This document shows, piece by piece, positions 57,359 to 64,000 of a stretch of DNA of 64,000 bases. The stretch is taken from the NCBI GenBank assembly GCA_035549555.1, contig DASZQR010000010.1:310001-374000 (forward strand). Direction: 5' to 3'. The position numbers were made by a program, and so were the translations under genes. The notes beneath the pieces were generated by a model, which worked only from the letters and a program-made list of their open reading frames with translations, was not told where the DNA came from and did no database searches. The stretch comes from Patescibacteria group bacterium (GTDB lineage Bacteria; Patescibacteriota; Microgenomatia; UBA8517). Within the stretch, counting starts at the first letter, position 1. Each line of letters starts with the position of its first letter.

Positions 57359-58666
57359 TCAAGAGTTTATTTTCTCTTCTAAAAATTCCTGAAGCTTATC
57401 AATTTTAATCCTTTCCTGTTTCGCAGTATCTCGATCTCGTACTGTTACAGCCTCGTCTTCAAGAGTTTGGAAATCCACAGTTATGCAAAATGGTGTTCCA
57501 ATTTCATCCTGGCTTGCATAACGCTTTCCAATGTTCCCCCTATCATCCCAAGCAACCATATAAAGTGGTTTCAATTTTTCATAAATTCCTTTTGCTTTTT
57601 TAATTAGCTCTTCCTTATTAGAAAGAAGAGGAAATATTGCAGCTTTATAAGGAGCAAGCTTTGGATTTAATTTTAAATACACTCGCTCATCATCTTTTAC
57701 ATATGAATCGATTAATAAAAACAAAATGGATCGATCAACTCCAGCAGAAGTTTCAATATCCCAAGGAATATATTTTTCATTTTTAGCTTGGTCAAAATAT
57801 TCCATACTTTTTCCAGAAAACTTCTGATGGCGCGATAAATCCCAGTCTCCGCGATGATGAATTCCCATAAATTCGCTCCAACCCCAAGGAGAATTGTATT
57901 CAATATCAGTTGCCATTCTTGCATAGTGAGCGCGTTCATCATCTTCATGATCGCGAAATCTCAAGTTCTCTTTTTTCATTCCTAAGCTTAAATACCAATC
58001 CATTCTGTTTTGTTTCCAATATTCAAACCATGTCTTACCTTCTTTTTCAGAGGGATGAATATAAAATTGCACTTCCATCTGTTCAAATTCACGGGATCTA
58101 AAAGTAAAATTTCCGGGAGTTATTTCATTTCTAAATGCTTTTCCAATTTGTGCAATTCCAAAAGGAATTTTTACACGAGTTGAATCCACCACATTCCTAA
58201 AATTAACATGTACTCCGTTTGTAATCTCCCCTCGAAGATATATAGTCTGCTTAGCATCCTCCACAACTCCAAGTTTCGCCTCAACCAATAAATTAAATTT
58301 CATTGGGGCTGTCCATTCGACTTTTTTCCCTTTATGAGTCTTTTCATGCGCTGCAATTTCTTCAGGCTTATCAGCCCTAAATCTCATATGGCAAATTTTG
58401 CATTCAACTAATGGATCAGTAAAGGCTTCAACATGTCCTGATGCTTCCCAGGCTTTTGGATTCATCATAATTGCAGCATCCACTCCCACAACATCGTCAC
58501 GAAGCTGCACCATTTCTTTCCACCAAAGATCTTTCAAATTTTTCTTAAGAAGTGATCCTGTTGGTCCGTAATCCCAAGTCCCTCCAAGTCCTCCATAAAT
58601 TTCGCTTCCAGGAAAAATAAATCCGCGTCGCTTACATAAAGCTACAATTTCATCAAGGCTTACCAT
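57359..58666 (-). CDS. glyS: Glycyl-tRNA synthetase (alpha2 type)
   Basis: 435 residues, class II. It has CKRRGFIFPGSEIYGGLGGT and WDYGPTGSLLKKNLKDLWW at the N-terminus, motif 2 AQIGKAFRNEITPGNFTFRS near 180, FEQMEVQFYIHP, ETSAGVDRSILFLLID near 305 (motif 3), and the anticodon domain with PFCITVDFQTLEDEAVTVRD. A Cys-rich zinc region holds CKICHMRFRADKPEE near 88. It charges tRNA-Gly; a tRNA-Gly(CCC) is at 24744. TATACT lies 6 nt before the ATG. Confidence 0.95.
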   Translation of the reverse strand: MVSLDEIVALCKRRGFIFPGSEIYGGLGGTWDYGPTGSLLKKNLKDLWWKEMVQLRDDVVGVDAAIMMNPKAWEASGHVEAFTDPLVECKICHMRFRADKPEEIAAHEKTHKGKKVEWTAPMKFNLLVEAKLGVVEDAKQTIYLRGEITNGVHVNFRNVVDSTRVKIPFGIAQIGKAFRNEITPGNFTFRSREFEQMEVQFYIHPSEKEGKTWFEYWKQNRMDWYLSLGMKKENLRFRDHEDDERAHYARMATDIEYNSPWGWSEFMGIHHRGDWDLSRHQKFSGKSMEYFDQAKNEKYIPWDIETSAGVDRSILFLLIDSYVKDDERVYLKLNPKLAPYKAAIFPLLSNKEELIKKAKGIYEKLKPLYMVAWDDRGNIGKRYASQDEIGTPFCITVDFQTLEDEAVTVRDRDTAKQERIKIDKLQEFLEEKINS

Positions 58667-58672
58667 ACGCCT

Positions 58673-58678
58673 AGTATA
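58673..58678 (-). promoter_or_regulatory. -10 box of glyS, leaderless spacing
   Basis: TATACT (minus) ends 6 nt before the ATG at 58664-58666. The -35 is weak. Confidence 0.45.
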
Positions 58679-58690
58679 ACTTAAATCAAG

Positions 58691-59077
58691 TTAGTTTAGA
58701 AGCATAACTGACAAATTAAGAAGCCCTGCAATAGTTATCCATCCCAAATATGGATAGAGAAGAATTGCCGCAGTTTTATCAATCTTTTGAAATTCAACAA
58801 TATTTTTGTAAACAAGAATCCACATGGCAACAATTATTAAAAATGCTAAGCCAATCTGGTGCAGTCCAAAAAATACTGGCGACCAAATCAAATTTAAAAT
58901 AATTTGTAAAAAATAATATCTAAAGGGCGAGTGGCTTTTTATTTTTTTCCTTTTCTTCCAAATTAAAAAACCGGAGATTGCAATAAATATATATAAAATA
59001 GTCCAAACTGGTCCAAAAGCAGAAACTGGAGGAGTAAACAAAGGTTTATTTAACGAGCTATACCAACCCAAATCCAT
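58691..59077 (-). CDS. TspO/MBR family protein lacking the first helix
   Basis: 128 residues. It begins directly at the conserved WYSSLNKPLFTPPVSAFGP-VWTILY block, which in the family follows helix 1. Four helices remain (for example ILYIFIAISGFLIWK, FLIIVAMWILVYKNIVEFQK). The late WxxYLxxLN-like block reads LYPYLGWITIAGLLNLSVML. TspO binds porphyrins and steroids in the membrane. An in-frame TGA two codons upstream rules out a longer protein. TAGCAT lies 5 nt before the ATG. Function of a four-helix form is unclear. Confidence 0.8.
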   Translation of the reverse strand: MDLGWYSSLNKPLFTPPVSAFGPVWTILYIFIAISGFLIWKKRKKIKSHSPFRYYFLQIILNLIWSPVFFGLHQIGLAFLIIVAMWILVYKNIVEFQKIDKTAAILLYPYLGWITIAGLLNLSVMLLN

Positions 59078-59101
59078 AATTCATGCTAACATAAATAATA
59101 A

Positions 59102-60160
59102 ATGTTACAAAAATATTTAAACAAAAAATGGTTTCTGGCAATTATTTTAATTTGTTCTTTTTTATCAGGAATCTTGATTTCAGCAACTGGCTTTGCGGTT
59201 TATCACGTAATCGTGACAAGCTCTGCTTACAATCATCCTTCTACTGTAAATTCCTTTGCCAAAGCTACTCCAGCTCCAATTAACCAAAATAATCCTGAAA
59301 AAGGAATTTATAATGCACTTCTTTTAGGTTATGGAGGAGGGAATCATGAAGGGACAGATCTTACAGATAGTATTATCGTTCTCCATGTAAACACAAATAC
59401 CAAAAATGCCGATCTAATTTCAATTCCCCGTGATCTTTGGGTTCCAGGAAATCAAAAAATAAATTCTGTTGGAGCAATTTCTGGATTTGCCAATGTCGGC
59501 GCTGCAACCACAAATGTCACAGGTTTACCAATCAATTATTATGTTGCAATAGATTTTGACGAGTATTCAAAATTAGTCGATAATTTAGGAGGAATTACAA
59601 TTATCATGCCAAACACTCTTGATGATCCATATTACCCAATAATAGGCCAAGAAAATAACACCTGCGGTTTTACTGACGCACAGATTTTTGATCTAAAAAA
59701 TAAATATGGCCAAAGCGGATTTGATTTAGAAAAACAATTTACCTGCCGCTATGAACATCTCCAGTATCAGCAAGGTCAAAAATATAATATAGATGGTGCA
59801 ACTGCTTTAAAAATTGCCAGAAGCCGCCACGGAGATTCTGATTTTGCAAGAAGTTTAAGGCAATTTGCAGAGCTTCAAGGTATTATGCAAAAGCTCATAT
59901 CGCTTCGCTCGTTAAACAAATTAGATAACACAGTAAGTACTTTATTTAGTATGGTCAAAACTGATTTAGATCTTGGGACAATTAAAAGTTTAAGTGAAGT
60001 TTTCGGAGATCCAGGATTATACAAAATCAATCAAATTCAATTAACAAGTGATAATGTTTTACAAAATAGTACAAGTAGTGACGGAGAATTTATTTTAGTT
60101 CCAAAGGCAGGCAATCAGGATTTTACACAGGTTAAAAATTATATAAATCAAAATCTTTGA
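59102..60160 (+). CDS. LytR-CpsA-Psr (LCP) family transferase
   Basis: 352 residues: one N-terminal helix (WFLAIILICSFLSGILISAT), a short linker, then the LCP domain. NALLLGYGGGNHEGTDLTDS near 80 leads into VNTNTKNADLISIPRDLWVP near 98 (catalytic Asp/Arg), INYYVAIDFDEYSKLVDNLG near 143, and ALKIARSRHGDSDFARSLRQ near 238 (conserved R-R-D pattern). LCP enzymes attach glycans from lipid carriers to peptidoglycan, so it may attach the product of the glycan cluster. The N-terminal linker contains a palindromic-element copy. CATAAA lies 6 nt before the ATG. Confidence 0.92.
   Translation: MLQKYLNKKWFLAIILICSFLSGILISATGFAVYHVIVTSSAYNHPSTVNSFAKATPAPINQNNPEKGIYNALLLGYGGGNHEGTDLTDSIIVLHVNTNTKNADLISIPRDLWVPGNQKINSVGAISGFANVGAATTNVTGLPINYYVAIDFDEYSKLVDNLGGITIIMPNTLDDPYYPIIGQENNTCGFTDAQIFDLKNKYGQSGFDLEKQFTCRYEHLQYQQGQKYNIDGATALKIARSRHGDSDFARSLRQFAELQGIMQKLISLRSLNKLDNTVSTLFSMVKTDLDLGTIKSLSEVFGDPGLYKINQIQLTSDNVLQNSTSSDGEFILVPKAGNQDFTQVKNYINQNL
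59203..59230 (-). repeat. Palindromic element copy 6, inside the LCP gene (antisense to it)
   Basis: Minus strand: head GTAAGCAGAGCTTGTC, then the hairpin TCACG-ATTA-CGTGA. The gene runs on the plus strand, so here the element is read antisense, just after the membrane helix. Confidence 0.5.
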
Positions 60161-60994
60161 TTACAAAATATAAATATCCTGTCGATATTCGCTCTCGCCC
60201 ACTTTTTCTCCCTCACCGTTATAAACTCTCTCTAAATCTCGGCAGGCAAAACATCCTCCCTTTGGGCATTTGAAAAGCTCAATTTGTCTTGCAAGTTTTA
60301 TTCTTTTTGCAACTTCATAAACTCTGGTTTTTGCATCAATTTCATTTGGAATTTCCATTTCCACAATATCTTTTGGATTTTGATGATCCAAATACCAATA
60401 GCTTATTTTTTCAACTTTTCTTTTTTGTAAATTTTTTGCAAGTAAATAATAAATTGGAAGTTGCAGCGAATCTTCGTCTTCTTCGTTTTTTCCCGTTTTA
60501 AAATCTAAAATATTTATAGCGTCCGTTTCTTCTAAATATTCAATCCAGTCAATTTTGCCGCACAAAATAATATTTTCTTCTTCTGATAGAAAGTAATACG
60601 GAAGCCCTCCGTCTGCTCGTATTTTAATTGCCTTATGAGAAAGCGGTCCTGGATTATCAATAATCACTTGAAGCATTGCTCTTCCTCTTTCTTTATATTC
60701 TTTTTCTTTTTCTAAATCCCTAAAGCCTCCAAGTTTCCCGGATACTTTTTTCCAAGCTTCATCGTATTTTTCAAAAATTTTTGCATTAAATCTCTCTTCA
60801 ACTGGTAAAAAAGATAGAGATTCAATTACTTCATGCACAGATTGCCCCAAAGCAAGAGGAGGAGTCATAATTGTGATTTTATGTCCAGTTTTTTTATCTT
60901 TATAAACATTACGAAGATAATAAAGTCTCGGGCATTTTAAAAAATCAGCTATTGAAGAATGAGAAACCCAAACTGCTTTATATTTATCAGGCAT
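60161..60994 (-). CDS. PD-(D/E)XK nuclease (RecB/Cas4-like) with four-Cys signature
   Basis: 277 residues. The N-terminal Cys is in SSIADFLKCPRLYYLRNVYK near 18, then LALGQSVHEVIE (His). The active site is CGKIDWIEY near 140 (Asp) with INILDFKTGKNEE near 155 (D-x-K) and LQLPIYYLLAK (Gln). Three more Cys come near the end, CPKGGCFACRD, which together with the first could bind a 4Fe-4S cluster, as in AddB and Cas4. No CRISPR or AddA genes are nearby. It probably acts in DNA repair or degradation. It is convergent with the LCP gene. Confidence 0.85.
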   Translation of the reverse strand: MPDKYKAVWVSHSSIADFLKCPRLYYLRNVYKDKKTGHKITIMTPPLALGQSVHEVIESLSFLPVEERFNAKIFEKYDEAWKKVSGKLGGFRDLEKEKEYKERGRAMLQVIIDNPGPLSHKAIKIRADGGLPYYFLSEEENIILCGKIDWIEYLEETDAINILDFKTGKNEEDEDSLQLPIYYLLAKNLQKRKVEKISYWYLDHQNPKDIVEMEIPNEIDAKTRVYEVAKRIKLARQIELFKCPKGGCFACRDLERVYNGEGEKVGESEYRQDIYIL

Positions 60995-61016
60995 ATTAGT
61001 AAATTATAATATATCA

Positions 61017-61355
61017 CTAGTTTCGAGTATTTCGAATATGACTACATTCATTTGAAGCAAAAGCCATATTGTCACAAGCTTGCGGTCTGTCTGGATCGTT
61101 TTTTCCCAGGCAATAAAGACCTTTATTTTTTGGACACATTTTATTTATATGCATTAATATTTTATCTCCAGAAATACAATAAAAAACACCTCGTTTTGAT
61201 TCAGCACCAAGATCCCAATATTCAATTTGAGTCATTTCTCCAAAAAATTTCTTAAGATTTGGTAGTTTTTGCAAGGGGATATTTTGAAACCACATATCAT
61301 GGCAGCATGCGGCTTGGCAGCCACTTTCAATACAAGGATTACTTATTTCTGTCAT
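61017..61355 (-). CDS. YkgJ-type cysteine-rich metal-binding protein
   Basis: 112 residues with an N-terminal CIESGCQAACCHD (CxxxxCxxxCC-type) and later Cys in FYCISG, MCPKN, YCLGKNDPDRPQACDN and ECSH. This matches the YkgJ/UPF0153 zinc- or iron-chelating family, whose function is unknown. TATAAT (61362-61367) is 6 nt before the ATG. Confidence 0.75.
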   Translation of the reverse strand: MTEISNPCIESGCQAACCHDMWFQNIPLQKLPNLKKFFGEMTQIEYWDLGAESKRGVFYCISGDKILMHINKMCPKNKGLYCLGKNDPDRPQACDNMAFASNECSHIRNTRN

Positions 61356-61361
61356 GCTTAT

Positions 61362-61367
61362 ATTATA
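61362..61367 (-). promoter_or_regulatory. -10 box of the YkgJ-like gene, leaderless spacing
   Basis: TATAAT (minus) ends 6 nt before the ATG at 61353-61355. No good -35. Confidence 0.45.
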
Positions 61368-61399
61368 TACCTATAGTACAATTATATTTTGAAGTTCAC

Positions 61400-61633
61400 T
61401 TATTTCCCCCATCGCCATCTTGCCGGTTCGCCTTTCGCTCGGCAAATACAAATTAAAATAAAGGCAATTATTGGCACACCAATTGCAATATCTAGTCCTC
61501 TTCCCTTTACAGCAATCAAAAAAATTGCGGCAGCTGCAGTTATAACAACAACCCATCCCTGCCAGGTAATAGGAAACCATCCATAACCATAATATTTTGC
61601 CCTAAACCATAAATCTTTTTTCTTTTTTACCAT
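61400..61633 (-). CDS. Hypothetical membrane protein (77 aa)
   Basis: Not recognised. Two membrane helices (GWVVVITAAAAIFLIAV, GLDIAIGVPIIAFILICICR) with basic ends (MVKKKKDLWFRAKYYGYGWF at the start, RWRWGK at the end). The aromatic start resembles small YGYGW proteins common in CPR genomes. It directly follows the NUDIX gene, so it is part of cupin-NUDIX-77aa. Confidence 0.6.
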   Translation of the reverse strand: MVKKKKDLWFRAKYYGYGWFPITWQGWVVVITAAAAIFLIAVKGRGLDIAIGVPIIAFILICICRAKGEPARWRWGK

Positions 61634-62116
61634 TTATATTTTATCTTTTAATTCAATAGCTCTCTCCAAAATTCTTTCTCCTACCTTTCCCCACTTTACA
61701 TAATTCAAGAAATCCTCAGAATTTATAATTTCTATACCAGTAACGTTTCCACCCGGATCTTTAACAAAGTCACCATAAGGTTTTACCTTACATATATATC
61801 TTAGCTGATAAAAGTCATTAGAACCATCGCCTGGAATATACTGAAAACCAATAGGCAAATAATTAATTAATTCCATATTTGATTCTTCTAAAATTTCCCT
61901 TCTCAGTGTCTCCTCTGGCTTTTCTCCCTTTTCCCTAGTGCCTCCAATCAAACTCCAGTGATCTTTATAAACACCAAGTACAATTTTATTCTGATAAAAA
62001 CAAACTCCATAACATTGTCTTATTTTTTCAAGTGGAATATCGCTAAATGAATCAATATCTTTGTAAGTAAAATTTATATCTTTGTTATTCCATTTAAAAC
62101 TACCGTTTATTTTCAT
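61634..62116 (-). CDS. NUDIX hydrolase
   Basis: 160 residues. The Nudix box is GGTREKGEKPEETLRREILEESNMEL near 72-97 (G-x5-E-x7-REVxEE type, with REILEE). Nudix enzymes hydrolyse nucleoside diphosphates linked to another group; the substrate here cannot be told. It follows the cupin gene with no gap. Confidence 0.88.
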   Translation of the reverse strand: MKINGSFKWNNKDINFTYKDIDSFSDIPLEKIRQCYGVCFYQNKIVLGVYKDHWSLIGGTREKGEKPEETLRREILEESNMELINYLPIGFQYIPGDGSNDFYQLRYICKVKPYGDFVKDPGGNVTGIEIINSEDFLNYVKWGKVGERILERAIELKDKI

Positions 62117-62515
62117 TTATTCTGTCGTTTTGCCATCAAATTTTTCGTCATCTGCCTCTGCTTCTTCTTTTGTTTTATGTATAACTCCATCTCTGTGATG
62201 AGCTGGAGAATAAATGGTGTACATTTTTAAATATTCTCCAGATGACACATTGATCACATTATGATTTGCTCCGGCCGGAACAATAACAACATCCCCTCCA
62301 TTTACATCATACTCATTTCCATCAATAATTACCTTTCCCTGTCCGCTTTCAAAACGGAAAAACTGGTCATTATCAGGATGGATTTCCATACCAATTTCTT
62401 CAGAAGGTTTTAATGTCATCAAAACTAACTGCGAATGTTTTGAAGTATAAAGAACTTGTCTAAAATATTCATTTTTAGAAACCAGCTCTTCAATATTTGC
62501 TTTGTATCCTTTCAT
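62117..62515 (-). CDS. Cupin-domain protein
   Basis: 132 residues forming one small beta-barrel. Motif 1 is GMEIHPDNDQFFRFESGQG near 56 (E-x-H-x4-Q), and motif 2 is GDVVIVPAGANHNVINVSSG near 92 (P-A-G-x2-H), so metal-binding His residues are present. The family includes isomerases, dioxygenases and sugar-binding proteins. Function unknown. The promoter TTGCAA-N17-TAGGAT lies 6 nt before the ATG. Confidence 0.85.
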   Translation of the reverse strand: MKGYKANIEELVSKNEYFRQVLYTSKHSQLVLMTLKPSEEIGMEIHPDNDQFFRFESGQGKVIIDGNEYDVNGGDVVIVPAGANHNVINVSSGEYLKMYTIYSPAHHRDGVIHKTKEEAEADDEKFDGKTTE

Positions 62516-62521
62516 AACTAA

Positions 62522-62550
62522 ATCCTAGTTCTCTCCAGTGTCAATTGCAA
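62522..62550 (-). promoter_or_regulatory. Cupin-NUDIX promoter, leaderless spacing
   Basis: On the minus strand: TTGCAA (62545-62550), a 17-nt spacer, TAGGAT (62522-62527), then 6 nt to the ATG. It lies in the shifted C-terminal tail of the DUF2130 gene. Confidence 0.5.
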
Positions 62551-62626
62551 GTGTTTCAATTTCAGGAAGAGATTTTCCAATTATTCCCTGCAAATCTCCA
62601 TACATTCCATGAGTATGATCAACTGA
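62525..62626 (-). pseudogene. Out-of-frame C-terminal tail of the DUF2130 gene
   Basis: In the frame one base away, 33 protein-like residues follow the DUF2130 stop: [20 protein letters not shown] and EIETLAIDTGEN, then TAG. A +1 shift at AGT-TGA-T, or removing one A from AAAA at 62627-62630, joins them. The tail resembles the conserved end I recall for this family (GDLQGI then SLPEI), but this needs a database check. Confidence 0.55.
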
Positions 62627-63872
62627 TTTTCTGATTTATTTCTTCAAATTTTGCTGTCATTGTAGGATTACCACGCGTTAATTTCTTGATAGTTAAATCC
62701 TGTGCTTTACTATTTGCAAGCCTAAGATTATTCACAGATGACAATAAAGCCTCTTTCGTTTTCTGTAAATGATCCATCGTTTTATCAATTTCATCTATAG
62801 CTGTTTTAAATTTACGGCTAGCAAGATCAAAATTACCTGCAAACCCTTCCTTAAATTTATTTATATCATTCTCAAAATTTGTAATATCAATATTTTGACT
62901 TCTCACCAATGCAAGCTCTGTCTTATATTTAAGTGAATTCATAGCAGCATTATGAAGCACTGTTATTATAGGAATAAAAAACTGAGGACGGACTACATAC
63001 ATTTTGGGGTATTTATGCGAAACATCAACAATACCGGAGTTATATAAATCATTATCAATTTCCAATAACGTAACCAAAACAGCATACTCACATTTTTTTT
63101 CTAATCGATCTTTATCAAGTTCTTGTAAAAAATCCTCGTTCTTATGTTTTGTAGCCGTCTCGTCTCCTTCGTTTTTCATCTCAAACATAATTGAAATTAT
63201 TTCAGTACCAGATTCATCCACATCTCTATAAATGTAGTCTCCCTTACTCCCACTTCTAGAATCATTATCTTTTTCAAAATAGGCCTTTGGAAAAGCAGTA
63301 GCTCGAAGTTTGTTAAATTCCACCTCACAATGTTGCTCTAATGTTTCGCCTACCATTTTTGTTGACAATCTAAGTTTCATATCTTTACGAAGAGCAATCT
63401 CATCATCTTTCATCTTGATAACATCATCTTTAGTCTTAAGTTCGGCAGAAAATTTCTCGGTTAGAGACTTCTCAAGTAATTGTTTTTCTATCTCTTTATT
63501 TCTTACTTCATTAACTAAATCATTTCGTTCTTTCTCAATTTTTTTTGTTGCTTCTGTAACAGCAAGTTTTTTCTCAATATCTGCTGTCTGAATTCTTATG
63601 TTCAGAGCTGCAATTTCCTGGTCTCTTTTTGCAAGTGCTTCCTTTTCTTTAATTTCAGCTTCAAGTCTTTTCTCTTTTTCTATACTACGTTTCGCAACTT
63701 CTAATTGCGTATCAAACTCATCCGTTTTGATTGATTTAATTAGGTTATCGATTGAAGATTTATCAATATCTGTTTCATGTATTGATTTAAGATCAACCAA
63801 ATCACCTTTTTGAGCATCCTCCAATAGCACCAAAGTGTTTTCGTCTTGAATAGAAACTTTTATTTTTTTCAT
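62619..63872 (-). CDS. DUF2130 protein (coiled coil plus PD-(D/E)XK-like nuclease core), probably frameshifted at its end
   Basis: 417 residues. The N-terminal half is a long charged coiled coil ([20 protein letters not shown] onward to about 165). The C-terminal half is the DUF2130 core: [19 protein letters not shown] near 180, then [11 protein letters not shown] and [20 protein letters not shown] near 220, giving a D-(x)n-ExK nuclease-like site, and [20 protein letters not shown] near 308. It ends at TGA 62619, and coding-like sequence continues in the +1 frame. The family is suspected to act on DNA, but function is unproven. TATAAT lies 7 nt before the ATG. Confidence 0.8.
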   Translation of the reverse strand: MKKIKVSIQDENTLVLLEDAQKGDLVDLKSIHETDIDKSSIDNLIKSIKTDEFDTQLEVAKRSIEKEKRLEAEIKEKEALAKRDQEIAALNIRIQTADIEKKLAVTEATKKIEKERNDLVNEVRNKEIEKQLLEKSLTEKFSAELKTKDDVIKMKDDEIALRKDMKLRLSTKMVGETLEQHCEVEFNKLRATAFPKAYFEKDNDSRSGSKGDYIYRDVDESGTEIISIMFEMKNEGDETATKHKNEDFLQELDKDRLEKKCEYAVLVTLLEIDNDLYNSGIVDVSHKYPKMYVVRPQFFIPIITVLHNAAMNSLKYKTELALVRSQNIDITNFENDINKFKEGFAGNFDLASRKFKTAIDEIDKTMDHLQKTKEALLSSVNNLRLANSKAQDLTIKKLTRGNPTMTAKFEEINQKIS

Positions 63873-63900
63873 AAAACCAATTATACTCTACTAAATAAAG

Positions 63901-64000
63901 ATGAAAAAGAAAATCCTAAAAATTACCGGTGTGACTTTCTTGATATTACTGTTAGCTACATTTATATATTCAAGAATTCTCCAGTCCCAAGCAGATGAAA
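63901..64000 (+). CDS. Membrane or secreted protein, N-terminal part (cut by window edge)
   Basis: 33 residues visible: MKKKILKITGVTFLILLLAT then FIYSRILQSQADE. A basic start followed by a hydrophobic helix indicates a signal anchor or signal peptide. It is divergent from the DUF2130 gene, 28 nt away. Nothing more can be said. Confidence 0.5.
   Translation, partial: MKKKILKITGVTFLILLLATFIYSRILQSQADE

Noticed and set aside
62619-62621. TGA recoded as Gly or Trp (as in some CPR lineages)
   Set aside because: Reading TGA through here does not give a sensible continuation. TGA also ends genes in expected places, such as ftsZ, where it overlaps the next start.
1-64000. CRISPR array, prophage, insertion sequence or integron
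   Set aside because: No regular direct repeats with spacers, transposase, integrase or phage structural genes were seen on either strand.

Overview
The window is AT-rich, gene-dense bacterial DNA with almost no intergenic space. No stretch of more than about 300 bases lacks a gene; the longest leader is about 150 bases, upstream of ileS. The content suggests a streamlined, fermentative member of the Candidate Phyla Radiation (Patescibacteria), perhaps near Microgenomates. Signs of this are a short DNA polymerase III delta subunit, a bifunctional phosphoglucose/phosphomannose isomerase, an alpha2-type glycyl-tRNA synthetase, PEP synthase, many short orphan proteins, tRNAs without an encoded CCA, and a division cluster without Mur ligases. 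Lineage is inference; no rRNA is present.

Layout. 1-4.6 kb (-): one tightly packed operon, ruvC - metallopeptidase - holA - phosphomannomutase - pgi/pmi - PEP synthase (cut by the window edge). 4.7-6.5 kb (+): an orphan gene and a DEDDh-exonuclease/GIY-YIG fusion. 6.5-15.4 kb (-): L19, dnaE and the gatCAB operon with an MFS transporter inserted between gatA and gatB. 15.4-24 kb: a small winged-helix protein, a secreted protein, a response regulator and a convergent histidine kinase, a Sua5-like protein, a GlcG/HbpS-like protein, lemA-htpX and a PolX polymerase. 24-27.9 kb (+): tRNA-Asp, tRNA-Gly and tRNA-Thr with a LysM protein, oligoendopeptidase F, msrA and a surface protein. 27.9-33.5 kb (-): a surface glycan cluster (Wzy-like, two GT2, Wzx flippase, GT4-like, methyltransferase), next to a secreted C39-type peptidase. 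35-38.7 kb: msrB, tRNA-Val, a frameshifted IMP dehydrogenase and lepB. 38.7-44.1 kb (-): ileS behind a T-box leader, rodA, L21, L27 and parB. 44.1-56 kb (-): the dcw cluster mraZ-rsmH-ftsL-ftsI, then mraY-ftsW-murG-ftsQ-ftsA-ftsZ, interrupted by an opposite-strand VanX-like peptidase. 56-64 kb: glyRS, TspO, an LCP transferase, a PD-(D/E)XK nuclease, small proteins, NUDIX, cupin and a DUF2130 protein.

Four observations stand out. First, many first-in-operon genes have a sigma70-type -10 box ending exactly six bases before the start codon, which predicts transcription starting at the start codon (leaderless mRNAs). Shine-Dalgarno sites occur at a minority of genes. One gene would then start at ATT. 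Second, a short dispersed element (head TAAGCAnAGCTTG followed by a variable hairpin) occurs about six times, mostly inside genes, and lengthens the RuvC C-terminus. Third, ileS carries a short, apparently translational T-box riboswitch. Fourth, two genes (IMP dehydrogenase and DUF2130) are broken by a +1 shift at a stop codon in similar T-TRA-T contexts.

The genes form a coherent envelope-building set: septal peptidoglycan synthesis, elongation (rodA), glycan export, wall attachment (LCP) and wall or surface hydrolases. Translation, replication and repair functions are interspersed.
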